This document shows, piece after piece, positions 33,794-58,500 of a DNA stretch of 64,000 nt. Numbering within the stretch: the stretch's first letter is position 1; every line of letters starts with the position of its first letter. The notes beneath the pieces are model-generated. The model did not search any database. It was not told where the DNA came from and worked only from the letters and a program-made list of their open reading frames with translations. The translations under genes were made by a program, and so were the position numbers. Origin of the DNA: Pagrus major (lineage: Eukaryota; Chordata; Actinopteri; Spariformes; Sparidae); NCBI RefSeq assembly GCF_040436345.1, contig NC_133215.1:20715306-20779305 (forward strand). Direction: 5' to 3'.

Positions 33794-35770
33794 CTGGAAA
33801 AGTTCTACCTGCTGGATGTAATAACTATCCTTTTGGGACATATGAGACTGAAAGCCTTACTTCCAAAAGATGCTCTTGAACGTGGCAGTGGGGATGAAGA
33901 CAAGCTCTCACTTTGCACGGACTACAGTTTCAGTAATTACAATATAACACCTTGGAGAAGCAGTATATCATGAATTTATTGTTGTGACGCGTCATAAAAG
34001 ATTTTTTTGCAACCAAATATTGTATTTATTGAAAATAAGGACTAGATTGCATGTACAATTTGCCATATTTGTGGTAAGTTTGTTGATGTAAACGTTTTGC
34101 ACATTTTCATCATCTCTCTCACACGCTGTTTCATTTTAGCTGTCTGTCTGAACACTCTTCATAAGTTTAATAAATATAAAACACAAGTGATTCCTGAAAT
34201 TCCAGAGTTATATCCCTATTCAGGAACAAAGGTAGTGATGTATCACAGGAAACCATTGAGGATGATATCAGCCATTGCAGAGGTGCCTCTATCTAGATGT
34301 CTTCTTTGTCATGTTATTGTGATTGGCAAGGGTACATTACCAACCAGGCCAAGTGGAGACTACGGGTCCCCCAGATCCATATGGGACCTGAAGACTCCGC
34401 GTTAACCATGTCGCTAATTTGTTACTAGTGTAAAGTACACTATGAACTGAAAGATCAGGTCCATAAGGTAACACCTAATATGAAATGTCAACCCTTTTTT
34501 AGGTCTTTATCATTTCAATTTATATTGGGTTTACACAATGAATGTCTCTAAATAAATTTGTGCTTAAAAACACATGTTGTGCGATATATATTGTATAATA
34601 AATATACATAGGCTTTGCTGTATCTAAATAGCTGCTGTTAGTTGTCTTCAGTGGTGGAAAGTACAGTTACTTAAAGGATGAGTTCACCCAAAAATGAAAA
34701 TTTAGCCATTAAGCAGTGTACTTAACTACAACTTTGATGTATTTATACTGTAGTATTTCTATTTTGAGCTATTTTATATTTCTACTCCACTACATTTTGC
34801 AGGGAAATACTCTAGGCTAATTTTAACTCCATTTAGGTGACAGGAACAAAAAGCATGGTATTTAAAATTAGCTTGAACTAGATGAGCTACAACATTTACA
34901 GCAATGTTATAATAGTTAAATAATCAGATGATAAGTAGCATTACAATGACAGGGGCCATTCTGCAGCCCAAACAGTACTTTTATTTTTGATATGTAAAGT
35001 AGATAATACTTTAATACTTTGACTTAAGAGAATAAATGAATGCTGTTTTGTAGCACAGTGTTTTCATTGTGTGATATAGCACTTTTCTAAACAGTAAATA
35101 AAATGTGACCTGGTTGTCTTGCCTGTGGTGTGTGTTGACAGGCGCTGTCGACTTAGAAGAAAAACAGGAACTCTCACTCTCACAAAAAGTTAAAACGTCT
35201 ACCAGAAATGTCATCGCGCTAACCAACCAACGAAACTGAGTCTGAAAATCTTAAACTTTTCAGTCTGTATTTTCAGTCAGGACTTTTCGTTGTATTTCTT
35301 ACTTTAAAAAGACCGAGCATGCCCTCAACAAGAGTACTTCGGCACATAGGCAACTTTTCATCCAACGTGAGCTCTTTCACAATACACGATCTTTGCTCAC
35401 CCTGTCAGCTGAATCAGAGGGGCGTGGCGGAGAGCACGCTTGCTAGCGCCCGCTAATGCCGTCGTAACAGTCAAGTTTGTGTGAGGATTAGCAGGTTGGA
35501 CACCGTAACAGTAGCACTGTGTGACTTTCTGAACCTGACAGGTAGAATATAGCAATAACAGCTCGTTAGAGACCCGTGTATTGAAGGTTTGTACTCATAT
35601 TTACGGTGTACCGTCTGTTCTGAACCAGCGTAAGCGGGAGCCGAAATGCGAACGTAGTCGTTAGCAAGCGAGCCAGGCCGAGGAGAGCTGGCTGGCTGTA
35701 TCCTCCATCCGGACGGGAGCATAGATGTTTCACACGTACCCGTTTGCCGAGTTTGTCGACGCCGGAGAGG
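33794..35770. other. adap2 3' UTR / rhot1 upstream interval
   Basis: This holds the adap2 3' UTR with AATAAA at 34169-34174 and 34551-34556. Next come a nested pair of dispersed repeats around 34645-35000, then an AT-rich spacer. A CpG-richer segment (about 35330-35770) serves as the likely rhot1 promoter and 5' leader. No further gene is recognised. Confidence 0.5.
34645..35000 (+). repeat. Dispersed 'GTGGTGGAAAGTA' repeat interrupted by a 'GAGTTCACCCAAAAATG' MITE end
   Basis: GTGGTGGAAAGTACAGTTA is followed by TTAAAGGATGAGTTCACCCA (the terminus of another fish MITE, 34673-34706). The first repeat then resumes with TTCTACTCCACTACATTTTG. This looks like one element nested in another. Boundaries are approximate. 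Confidence 0.45.
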
Positions 35771-46591
<10,821 letters not shown>

Positions 46592-46970
46592 TCTTCGGCC
46601 AAGCTGGGTCTTACTCTCTTTACATCCATGGTACATGTAGAGCTACTTTGACCAGTCACAACTTTCCTGATTATGTTTAGTAAACGAAACATTTCTCCAA
46701 GGTCCATCATGGTTTTGTAGTTTAATGGGTCCCAATTTGTTTTTTTGCGTGGGGGAAAAAGGTAAAAGCTTTCTTTAGCAAACATTAATTTTCATTCCAC
46801 TGTAAATTTCTTGTCTTAGGAATAAAAGAGAAAAAAATATTTATTTTGTACCAGAATTGCGAATTTGCTTCTTCTGTTTGTCTGCAAGTATTTGCAAAGT
46901 AATAAATCTATATTTATATTGAAAACGAGGGCAAGCTGCCAAGGAGCCGTGGTAACCTATGAGTGAGTCA

Positions 46971-47264
<294 letters not shown>

Positions 47265-50200
47265 CTATTTTTTGGTTGCTTGCTGATTGAAATGAACAAC
47301 TTGGTGTCAGTTGATATGGGGATTGTGATATGTGAGGTATGCTACAGCATTAATGCTTTTATTAGGCCGAACAACATGTAAATAGTGTATATAACATAGT
47401 AGACTGTAAATTTGTTTGTCTTCGTCCAAAAGGGCCATGTCTGATTCATCCTCAAAACACTGAATGCAAAGGTATCAGTTTAACAGCCTGGTCATGAACT
47501 CGTACAAACATCAGAGTCGATTATTCACACTGATGGAAATTGGTTTGCCTTTCATGGCCATAGCTTGGACGCACACTTGCTTTTTTTAATGTTTGTACAT
47601 CTGAGCTGGTCAGAGTTTGATCAGTGGATGTGTGGACAGGTCTGCTGCTTTCTCTCATGTCTTCCCATGCTGGTCTGCCCGTGTGTGTGTGTGTGTGCAT
47701 GTATGTGTGTGCTTGTGTGCTCAGATATTGAAAATCTACACGTGTACGGCCACTCGGTACATTTTGTGTTTGCATGCTTCAGAATTTCTGACCACATTCC
47801 AGTGTTTTAAGACTGAATGAATATAAAGAAATTACAGTACCATGTCCCCAATAATAAAGGGATATAGTCAAGTTTGTTGACAGGAGTGCTGAACAATGGA
47901 TAGTTGACTCTTGAGTCATAGCAAAGTTTGATGTTCATTTGACTGTTGTTGTGATTCCCAGTCAGCTCTCCTGATCACAACATGCAATATTGTGGCCCCA
48001 GATGTTTATTTCCATGCAATTGCAACTCCTTGTCACAAGGCTCAGTTTGATGTATTCACTCATCCCTGCCTTTCCAAAAGTTTACAATAAATAAATATGT
48101 CTATTACGTTTGGTGTGATGGAATTTATTCTTTCGGTTCAAGAGTTTTGAAGATTTTGCCGTTACTTGATTTCCAAGTAGCATTAGCAACAGAGGACTCA
48201 GGTAATGATCGATGACGTGTTGGTGAAGCCTTTTTTCATTTTTGAAAAGGAACTTTGTTAGGTATTTGCTACCATCACAGCTTCTCTACTATGCTTTTGT
48301 CTTTGGTACCGCACCACGTGATCAACCTTCATTTTGTTCTCTTCTGAAAAGATGGTTGGTTATATAAAGAGTATGTTCAGATTGTATCGAAGCATGTTAT
48401 GTTATCAGAACAGAACTTGCTAAGAGGTTTTGAAACATTTTGTGCCCAAGGCACACAAAAGTAATCCAAAATATCAATCTCAAAACCTATAACTTGTTAT
48501 CTAACTACTCTGTACATGTTTTTTTTGTTTTCCCAGCTTGGTTTTTAAATAATTTGTATTTATGGTATAGAATGTTCCTCTGTATTAGGAAATGAATGTG
48601 TACAAAGTACTGATATAGTAAATCAAAAACCTTTTCATTACTTACTGTAAAGTTGTGTATTGCAATAATATGCCATGGTTGCAACTAGATCCCACAACAC
48701 ACCATTTGTGAACCACTGTGTTAAGACACAAGAGGGCAGCATTGCTCCGAAAAGAAAAATCACAAGTGGATAAAACTCCCTTGTGATGAATGTTTTAAAA
48801 CTGTGTGAAACTATAGCCTGTTCATGTGTTTAGAAAAATACAACAGCTTCCATGATGAGATCATCTTGAAGTGGTAAGACTGATATTGTACAAGGCGAGG
48901 CTTTTAAGTATATAGGAAGACAAAAATAATCACGTTGAGGAATATTATATATTCTCATCTTAAACAATAGACCACTTTCTTGAAATATTGTTCCAGTAAA
49001 GGACTAAGATATGATCATGGCATCACCTCAACTCATGAACAACAAATATTTTAACAGATAAAAGCTTCCTGTTGTGTGAAATACAGTTTATAAACAGCGC
49101 CAAACTGCAGTTTACCTTATTTATTCATTGTTCACAAGGAATTGTGGTTAAACCAACTTGACAGTACAGGATGACTTCTTGTGGCAGAGAGGATTTTCTC
49201 GTTTTTACCCTGAATTTCCATCTCTTTATCTGCCTTCTTAGAAAGTCCACACCTATGTTGATGGTGGCACAACTGGTGGAGACTACTCCAATGATGTTGT
49301 TGCCAGTGCTACAAAACCAATAAAGGCTATTAACAACACAAACCTCTGAAAAAATTTCCAACAATGCATAAGTAAACACTCTGATGTTGATGTGGGCCAC
49401 GTGTTAAATCTTACAAATAAACATAATCCAAAGCAGAACCACTAATGACATATCTGTTTATTGGGTTGAGGGTTCAGTGTGGATTTGCAGAAATGTAAAA
49501 TGATTGAAGAAGAAGTTGAAAGAATGGAACTAGCTGAAAGTAGTGGATAAATTGTGCTGACAAGGTTTGGCTGTAATAATGGATAAACACTTGAAAAGTC
49601 TGTCTTGGGGCTGCCCAAAGTGGTGCCGAATTATGCCCGCCATGAGGTTTGATGTGGCCTGCCAGATGTTTCTAGTAAAAAAACAAAACAGAACATGAAT
49701 AAATAAAATGGCGGGCCGATTTGACACTTTGCGTAAGAAGCCAGTCAATTAAGGGAACTTGGGATCGTAGTACAATTTTGCATCTTAACAATACAATAGG
49801 TGTTTGCTTTTGGCCTGTTGCTCGCCATTACATTTCAGTTTTGGCCCTCCGAGGGGAAAAGTTTGGGCATCTCTGTTTCAGCTTCTTCAAGTGTAGCTAG
49901 TTGCATGAATGCAAACCTGACCAACACATTGACACAACTGGATGAAAACCTGGTGAAAAAATGTACACTTAAATCAAGGAACTTACAATGTACACTTTAA
50001 TTATCATTTTGTAACATCCAGTTTAAACTAAGTCCAAATGAATACATTTGGAACATCTGTGATGGTGTCGATGAAGGGTAGGCCTGCTGAAGTTCATCAG
50101 TAAGGGGCTGCGGTTAGCCTATGTGATACAGAAAAACTGGGAGAACAGTTGGTGCCTGCAAACAGCTCTGAGAGCTGTCAAAAGACAGAAACACTCCCCA

Positions 50201-52089
50201 GCTGTTAATTTATACATGAGTGAAGTTCTCCCACACAGCAGGTGTTTTTCTTCCTGTATATCTTGTCTCTCTCCCTTTCCTTTTTGTTCACGCTCTCTTC
50301 CCTCATCACCCCATCCCCTGTATCATCTGCCTCTCACGTTACAGCTCTGTGGCTTGTGTTATAGCACGTGACTTCCGAAAGCAGTCGCGTCAAAGCAGAT
50401 TTTGTCAAATTAGTTTGTTTCTAAAGGAAATTCCCCATTGGTGTCTGTAAGTAAATGAGACAGTAATTCCCCTCACTCCTAAATAATATAAACGATAGAG
50501 TTTGATCTGTCTTGAGGAGATCGGGACAAGGTTTATTCATAAATTGATTTATTCAGCCTAATTCATTTTATCATCATGGGACAAAAATATCAAACGCTGA
50601 TAAAAATGTGTTGCCACTTGTAAAACTTCAGGGGCATGTAGTGTTATTATGTTCTTGTCTTCCTACACAACTGTTTTGCAGTCACACCATGTAGTTTTAT
50701 GTCCTTGAATTAAGGACTGAGCATTCAGTAGTAGATTAGTAGATTCTGGTTACATTATAAATGTACGCAAATCTGATAAACATTGCATCTGTTATGCAAA
50801 TCCCAACAGCTTTATGCCTTGAAGTCCTTATACTCTATTAATGAATGTGCTACAGATCAGCAATTCACTCCCTAAAGTCTCACCGATGTACTGATTTTGT
50901 CTGAAGTTATGTTTAAATGATTATCAGTATGTGAGAGATAAAAGTGAATTATGTTTAGCCTGTTAATATTTGTAAAAGTCTGAATTCTAGGTGGGCTGCA
51001 GTAAGTTGGAAAACTTTTTATTTTCCATCCACAAAAGACAACATAACAATATAGAACCACACCATTTGGCCACGGTTTGCAGATCTCTGACCACGCGTAC
51101 GTAAAGGCTCCCGGGTCTTTTGAAAACACTGTAACAAACTCCAACTTTAACCCAGCACTGCTGTGTAGGAGTCAAGAAAAGACCCCTAAGGTTAAAAATA
51201 CCAGCTGGCTATATAGTTTCCATGGCAATTCTATCACATACTGTACTTGGGGGAGTTTCACTGGAGGATACTGATCATGCTACACACTGCCGACCACACC
51301 GCCATCACATAATTTCTCCTCATAAATGGCTTCCACCCAACTATTAGGCTTGTTTGATGTCTCTTGGGTTAATAGGTAGGTGTTTGTCTGAAATGGGGCC
51401 CCCACCATTTGGGTGATTGTAGCAGCAGACTAGGATGGGGGAGTTTATATCCCTAAAACAACCTGGAATTTACAGCCTAGGACACTCCCTTCTCTATGAG
51501 CCTTTAAAGGGAGCAATTGAAGACTTTATGCATCTGTTTTGTGGGACATGATTAACTATTGAATGAGATTATATTAAATGTGAATGACCCCCACTGAGAA
51601 ATTGGGTCTTTGCAGCATATTAACAGGATACAGAAAGAGAGATATTTGAACAAACAGAGTTTAAACAAATCAGCAACAAAAACAGTACAAACAAAAGTAA
51701 ATAATGTTGAGATGAGACAAGTAAGACTACAAATGTCCAATTCAAAATGTGTGAAGAGAGAGCAAAACATTAAACATTAAATCTATACAGTATACGTAGA
51801 ACAAATTGATTAATTAGTAATTGTGATCTCAAGGTACAAGTAAAATCCTGTAGGCTGTAGGTGTTAATCGTGTAATATAGACTGACATGGTGGAATGATT
51901 GATGAGCTTCAACAGAGCTGTTATGGTTTTAATTGGCTCCTGAGCAGCACAGACCCATCAGGTAATACTGAATTTTATATAACATAATACTGTATAACCC
52001 TATAGCCCCAGCTCAACCCTGACACACATCTACTGTTTGAAAAGTTTTGAAACATTTTGGCCATTTGATAGTAAGAAGGTAAGTGTTGG

Positions 52090-52366
52090 AGTCGCGCCTC
52101 ACGCTTTCTTTTAGCTGAGCAGCTGCAGTGAAGATTTGCGATTTTTAAAGGGATCTTGAGCTGTACAGAGCCATTTTATGTTCTTTTCTGGTTGTATATT
52201 TATGTTTGGAAACAAGTCCCCATTTACTTCAGTTGTTTGGCAGAATGCTGCGACGCTGTTTTGCTGTGAAGCTCCAGAAATGATTTGGGTACTACAACAC
52301 TTCATGGGTATGACGTTGAGTAGTTATGACTGAATTTTCATTTTTGGGTGAACATGTCCTTTAAAG
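52090..52366. mobile_element. 'GTTCACCCAAAAATGAAAATTCAGTCAT' MITE, right portion
   Basis: Read on the minus strand it begins TTTAAAGGACATGTTCACCC, continues with AAAAATGAAAATTCAGTCAT, and later has AACAAGTCCCC-type blocks ending near AAGATCCCTTTAAAAATCGC. The TTAA at 52361-52364 is the outer terminus. The left limit is uncertain. I recall the family as frequent in teleosts. Confidence 0.5.
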
Positions 52367-52489
52367 TGGTACCTGACAGGGTTACATTATTGAATATTAG
52401 ACTGGTGTAGTAAATTACCATACAGGCTAATTAACTTATTGCTGATTGTTTCAGCATCATGCACAAGTGACCAAACGACCCAGCACCTC

Positions 52490-53508
52490 TGAGCCAGTGA
52501 TCAGTGACAGCCAGCTGCTCAGACGGAGATCCGGAGTCCCTCGAAGCCCCTGAGCGGGAGTGGCCGGTGATCCCTGCTCACCGCCGGCCAATTCTTCTCT
52601 CCCTGCCTCCCCTCGCTCCCTCTCTCCGCCCCCGCCCTCCCTCTCTCTGGTGTGGAGGGACGCATGCGGCTGGAGCAGAGTCCCGGCGACTCCTGGAGCT
52701 GAACCAACCACCCCAACGGAGGCGGTCTGTGTCTTCCTCCCACCCCCTTTAGAGGCTTCCCGTCGGCACGCTGCGAGGAGGGGAGCAGACGGCTGTCCCC
52801 GCGCTGCGCCGCTGACCGACAGAGAGCAGCGTGCCGTGCAGTGCCGTGCCGTGCCAGGTATCATGACGCACCTACAAAAACACACTTCCCCGGACTTCTC
52901 TCTCTGGGAGTCTGCCATGTGACTGTGCCCACGCTGTTCAGGTGGACTTTCACCGGCTCCCCCAGCCATATGAGACCCGTGCGTCATCCAGCCCGGTTTG
53001 TCATCTGCGTCCCGTTTTTTCATGTTGTTGTCAGTGTTTGATGATGTCATTATTTCTTTCAGATGCTCTGCTGCTGCTTCTGCTGCGTCGCATCTCTCAA
53101 ACTGCGAAGACTCGCGCTGCAAACGTGCGTCCCCTGCCTCACTAACTTGGACCGCTGCCTCTGTTCGTGGCGAGATTTTAGCTGTGCAAGCATCTGCTGA
53201 CTGAACGATGTGGTGTGACACCGCAGACGGACTTTAGAGCCCAGAAGTGTCACTGAACTATCAGCAAATCAACTTTTCCTCTCGCGGATGAAGATTTGTC
53301 GCGTGCGTGGACGCGGAGCTGGAATTAACCGGAGCGCGCGCACCTCTGTGTCATTTCACCTGGACTTATTTCAAGAGAGATACGCGAAGCGAGCACGATG
53401 CTCAGCTCCCCTGCTCTCCGCCGTTGCTGACGCACACAGGGAGCGAAATTGGATTGTAAACTATGTGGAGTCATTCCTGAGGACTGAACCGCTGCTCTCC
53501 GCGGCTGT
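52490..53508 (+). promoter_or_regulatory. rhbdl3: GC-rich rhbdl3 promoter / 5' leader region
   Basis: A sharp rise in G+C and CpG compared with the AT-rich DNA on either side, ending at the rhbdl3 start codon. It includes pyrimidine-rich tracts (CTCTCCGCCCCCGCCCTCCC, a GC-box-like region, about 52620-52640) and direct repeats of GTGCCGTGC around 52832-52856. It probably contains transcription starts and a leader with several upstream ATGs. Confidence 0.55.
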
Positions 53509-54279
53509 ATGGAGAAGGGCAGCCCGAGGATGACGGGCGGAACCCGGGAGACGCCGGTCAACTCCTCCCCGGCGGTGGCGGCCAACGCGGAGGGCGAGGA
53601 GATCGAGGTTTTGGAAAGCACCGACGTCCTCCCCGTGGCTCCGGAGGACGTGAGTCTCCACACAATTACAAAGTGCACACACAAGCACAGTGTCTCACCT
53701 TTTCACATTTTTTTTTTTTTTTTTTTTACAATCACGCAGCTTCACCTCCCTTTGCTCTGGAGAAAATCCAGGCAGTGCTTCTGATTTTATGAGGCAGACT
53801 GTCAGCATGAGCCTTAAATCTAAATGTCATGACATAACTCATAAGTGGAGTTTTACAGTGAAACCAGAGGAGATTTAAAGTCCTGAGTATCACAGTACAA
53901 CACAGCATCCTTTCTAGGAATATCTGCACGCACACACCACTCTTGCTCCATTAGGTGCCTCAACCTACTTTAAGAGACCCCTCACACATAATGATCCACA
54001 CTTTTCTACCTTATTATCTTTTGCTGCGGCTCATTGACCGCAATGATCAGATAATAACAGCATGTGAGAGCAGCAAGATGCAATTAAGGCAAATGCTGCC
54101 CAGAGAAGGAAAGAAACTCTCCTCTTGGCCCGACACAGGTGCCCTTCTCCGCTCTGGCACCTGTTTCTGAGATGTTTTTTTAGTGTCCACCTTCTTCTTC
54201 CTCCTCTCGCTCACTCCTTCACTTGCTTTTCTTTTTCTCTCTCTCCTTGTCTCAGCAATGGAAGTCTCTGTTTGACAAG
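53509..54279 (+). CDS. rhbdl3: RHBDL3 rhomboid-like protein 3, first two coding exons (partial)
   Basis: RHBDL3 is a polytopic rhomboid-family membrane protein with N-terminal EF-hands. Only its cytosolic N-terminus is in the window. Exon 1 (53509-53649) encodes MEKGSPRMTGG..., then SSPAVAANAEGEEIEVLES and PVAPED, matching the human pattern 'GPAVAACAEAERIEELE ... PAAPED'. Exon 2 (54256-54279) is a 24-nt micro-exon, QWKSLFDK, flanked by CTTGTCTCAG and GTATGT, corresponding to human HWKVLFDQ. The remaining exons (EF-hand, rhomboid core with the Ser/His dyad) lie past the right edge, so intron 2 exceeds 9.7 kb. A second in-frame ATG at 53530 is an alternative start. The position downstream of rhot1 matches human order and supports the call. 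Confidence 0.85.
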
Positions 54280-54721
54280 GTATGTAGTGCAAGATACAGT
54301 GGCTTGAATGTCTCACCATTTATTCACCATTTTGCATGTCTCACTCATCGTGGAGCAGTTTTGTCTTAAAGGTTGTCGTGTGTGTGAACTGTTGGTGGCC
54401 TCTGACATAATCTCTGTTATCAGACTCAAGTGACACAGATGTGCTGAGCAGATTAGATGCTGCATTGTCCCGCTGAAAGGTCATGAAATATGGGGAAGAT
54501 TTTGGATGCAATTCAATGTGGCGCCATGTGCATCATTGGGCACAGGGAAGCCTGATAAAGTTATTTTTTAATGTGGAAAAAGGTCAATAATTAGCGCTTT
54601 AGTGTAATGCATACCCATAAGTCACCTTCAATGGCGTGATTTTTATAAATTTTGTCCATGCATCATGACCTTGACATTGTACTTGTGTTGTAACACCTGC
54701 TTTATCACTAACGGATGTGAC

Positions 54722-55127
54722 TTAAAGCTGCACTAGGAAGTTTTGCACATTGGTAGCAAGAGGCATCTGTGAGAAAAAATGTTAACTTCCATGCTTAGAA
54801 ATCTTGTGTCGTGATGTTTAACTTCACACAACTTGCTTATGTTTGCCATCCCTGCTGATATGTGCTGCGTAAAGCATCCCCAAATATTTCAAGCTGTTAA
54901 ACGAAGCTGTTTTCCAAATGGTCGCTCCCTGATGTCTGTAGTTTTTTTAATCATTGATTACTCTAATTTGCTTCCAAAACGTACTCCGCTCCAGATTTTT
55001 ATTTGGCCAAATGAGGTGAAACTACCAGGTCTCAGCTGGTGGAGATGGCAGAGTCTTCTCTCTTTCAGGTCCAGACAGATTAGATAAATGTATTTTTAGA
55101 TCAAAATCTTGCCTAGTGCAGCTTTAA
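54722..55127. mobile_element. TTAA-flanked MITE with TIR AGCTGCACTAGG
   Basis: The left end TTAA-AGCTGCACTAGGAAGTTTT and right end CAAAATCTTGCCTAGTGCAGCT-TTAA are perfect inverted copies over at least AGCTGCACTAGG, and TTAA is present at both borders. The interior encodes nothing recognisable. Confidence 0.75.
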
Positions 55128-55340
55128 ATCCTTTCCCTGCTGGGTAACATTCGTGGCATAACATGTAACCAGGCCGCGGCTTTGTCCAACCAAACTCCTG
55201 CCGAGGAGTGGGAGCACACTGGAGGCTGTGGGTGTGTCGTCCGCTGACATTGACCCTGATAATGCAATTAGGGTGATACATAATCCTAGCTGCATTGATC
55301 TATCAGTCAGACCGCTCTTGTAAGAAACACATGCGGGCGT

Positions 55341-55408
55341 GCACACGCACACACACACACACACATGCACGCACGCACTCACTCACGCACGCACGCACAC
55401 ACACACAG
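55341..55408. repeat. (CA)n/(CGCA)n microsatellite
   Basis: Alternating CA, GCAC and CTCA units, imperfect. Confidence 0.9.
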
Positions 55409-55522
55409 AGTGACACACACATTGATATAGCCAAGAAACCCCAGGAGAAGAGAAACACAGACCGGCTGATCATGCAAGCAGGCGGTTGGACTGACAGACG
55501 GCAAACGGGCCCCCTGCTCTCA

Positions 55523-55523
55523 T

Positions 55524-55583
<60 letters not shown>
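55523..55583. repeat. (CA)n microsatellite
   Basis: About 25 nearly uninterrupted CA units preceded by CGCGCG, a potential Z-DNA-forming tract. Confidence 0.93.
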
Positions 55584-55585
<2 letters not shown>

Positions 55586-58500
55586 CTAAACGCACAGCCA
55601 CTACTCTGTGGGGATGCCGCAGCACCTGCCCACCCTGGGGCCCCCCTGCTTTCTCCAGAGGGGGAATTGTATGTGTGTGTGTGCAGGCGGTTAGCAGGGA
55701 TGTATTTAGGGTTGAGCCAGAGGCTCGTGTCAGGCTCACTCTTTCAGGGAGAGACTGAGGTCCCCTGGGATTATGGTTTGCGAAAGGCTCGCTGGGGTGT
55801 GTGGGTGTGTGTCTGTGTGGATGTATTAGTGATGGAGCATATTCCATGGACAGGCATTAAGTGGGCCTCTCAATCCGCTGTCTTTATGCATGCGGAAAGG
55901 CTTTGAATGTCCTCAAGTGGACGTCGGTCTAAAAATGGGTCGGTTTGTCCAAATGGTGAGGTCGCTGCCCGGTCTGGTAGCAACAAATGTCCTTTCACTC
56001 TTTTATCCTCCTTCCCTTCTTCCTCCTTACAAAGAGTTGCTCCATTTGTCAAGGGGCTGACCTCGGAGACCCCCAGCTTCTGGTAAGCGACCAAGGAAGA
56101 GAAATGATGGGCCACTAAAGACAAGAAAAACAAGGATTTTAAACCAGTCTGGCACTGGGTCCCTGCATGAGAGACAAAAGACAAAGTCTGCTTGAAAACA
56201 CAGCAACGCCTGGGCTTTTATATACCTAAAGATACACACTACAAGTGAATGTGTTATTTACCTTTTAGACCCAACAGATCCACAGATGATGCCATATCTA
56301 CTGGCCTCCACTCAGTCTTCAAGCACCTGGAGAATGAGAACAGCTCACCCTCCTTCACAACTTCCCACAAAACACAATTTAATCAGTGGTTGTAATTTAT
56401 TCAATTAGGTAAAATGTCCCACTGAGTGTAACACATTGACAAAATAAGACGTCTAGAGATGAAGACAATGATGCATCTCTTGTGTTAATCAATTCTGGCA
56501 TCTCTGCCTTGTCAAATGCAGAGCACATTCATTTCTGTCCTTCCCATCAGGGATGTTTACACAGCAGAGAAAAGACAGGATCATATTCTCTCCCATGTTT
56601 TTGTTTGAGCTACTTACCATCAGATTCTTTAAAGCAGTTTGTGCTGTCTACAAAACCTTCCCCATCATATCATTTTTACCGGCTCCCATGTGAACTCGAT
56701 TCATACAGCTATCAATTTCTAGGTTTCGGACCATCGGGGGCTGGAATCAAAGTGCTGCGTCGCTCTGTTCGCCGTTCCCTTCACCCCTCTCTCCTGTCCC
56801 CGGAGAGGATTTTGTTGCTGTATAAGTGCTTTCCTCCTCTGCATGCAGGAAGTACCTAGAATGCCTTTATTCGTGTTGCCCATCGCCTGAAACAAACATG
56901 AGGACTGAACACATAGAGAGGCGACATCTAATGAAGCAGAGAAGATGCTGTTAGGCGGATGGCAGCTGCACTGGCCTCTCTCTCTTTTACATTCAAAGTG
57001 TCCCAGCCTCTATCTGTCCTCCAGACACACATACACCAATCTGCAAAGACTGCAGTCACAGTAGCCTGATTACACACAATATGTATCATCCAAAAGAAGA
57101 TATAGAGCCTGTTTTGGAGTCTCCGTCCTGTGCTGACTGATATGCACACTCACCACTGCCACTTCATGTTATTTTTTTCAAGGATTTCGGGGGATTTGAG
57201 GATGAACCACAGTTTAGGATTTATCTGATAAACCGTATTAAGCATGTTTAGATCGCACCCCAAAGAGAACCAAACACATATGTTTTGTACTCCTGGGAAG
57301 GCACATCAGATGGATTTCCTTGTGTCTGAAGGAATGAAATGTTTTACATTTCTCGTGCTGTGAAAAAGTGGAATCTAGAAGAGAGGCCAGAACAGAGAGT
57401 GATTTTGTAATATGTGGACTATAAAGCGCAACACCTACAGCACAGACACACACGTCTTTATCTCAGGGGACTGGGAACATCCCAGTGCTTGTAAAGCCTG
57501 AGATTGGAAGTCCCCAGGTGTACATGCTGGAAACCTGGCAGAATTTAAAGTAGATGGAGCACTTGTAGAGACAGGATGCACACAAAGCATCGACTGTCCA
57601 ATAGAAACATGTTTTTTGTACACTTAAATGGATCCTCACTGCGGCCTCTCAACAGGAAAGGATCGAAGACTAAACCACTTCAACTATCACTGAACAGTGA
57701 CATTCCTTTGATTCTGGTCTTTGTGTCTGTGAGTGAGAGAAATCCCTATCTGTGCCCACAGTTGCCGTTATGTTGACAGGCTGCTCCCAATGGCATGTTG
57801 AAATGCCCCAGGCACACGCCTGCAGGAGCTTAGTGATTAAACTCTTTCACATGGCTGCATACTTTCCATGGAAGTGTTTCCCCCTTAATTTCTTGCTTGG
57901 TGGCATTGAAAAGCCTCTGAATGCAAGTTATGATCCCCAAACCGCTCACTGTAACCGCACAAATAAAAGTCTTTCAGATCTTTCTGGAATGTCGTCTAGC
58001 CAGAGGGACTTACTGAGCCCATACTTTTGTACTAAAAACACTGTATTAGCCATGTGGAGCATGATTGATGATCAACCCATCTTTTCCTAACTTAATGACA
58101 GTGATGTCTGTTGTTTGAATAGCCCAGCTAGCGTCATTAATTAAAACAAGCAGGAATTCAATGATGGGGAAGCCACCTGTTCCCGGTGGGACTCGTGTTT
58201 CCCAGAGTTTCTGTCGTGCGTTTCAATGAGCTTGTTAGTTAGACATTCAGTGGCCATGGCTGAGAGAAAAGAAGGGTCATTATTTAAAGTAGCATTGTCT
58301 GGCAGTGCCGTCTCGCCTCATCGCATGGCACAGCTGGCACCTTTCTCAGTGTCGCTCTCCTTTCTTTTAAGTGCTCTTCAAATGAATGGACCACCACCCA
58401 GGTAACTGGCACTTAATGGATAAGCCAACTGGGAACCCTCAGCTGCGTTTACCAGTGCATGCAGGGATAGCATGTCTCGCCACGCCCTGTCAGTTTTAGC

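Noticed and set aside
47820-52000. Search for an additional gene between rhot1 and rhbdl3
   Set aside because: All open frames are short, AT-rich and without splice-consistent neighbours or recognisable motifs.
52457-53221. 254-codon minus-strand frame, the longest antisense frame in the window
   Set aside because: It lies over the GC-rich rhbdl3 promoter, where stop codons are rare by composition. The protein is low-complexity and matches nothing I know.
55295-55906. 203-codon plus-strand frame with His/Thr repeats, and its minus-strand counterparts
   Set aside because: Generated by the CA repeats in rhbdl3 intron 2; no recognisable domain and no splice structure.
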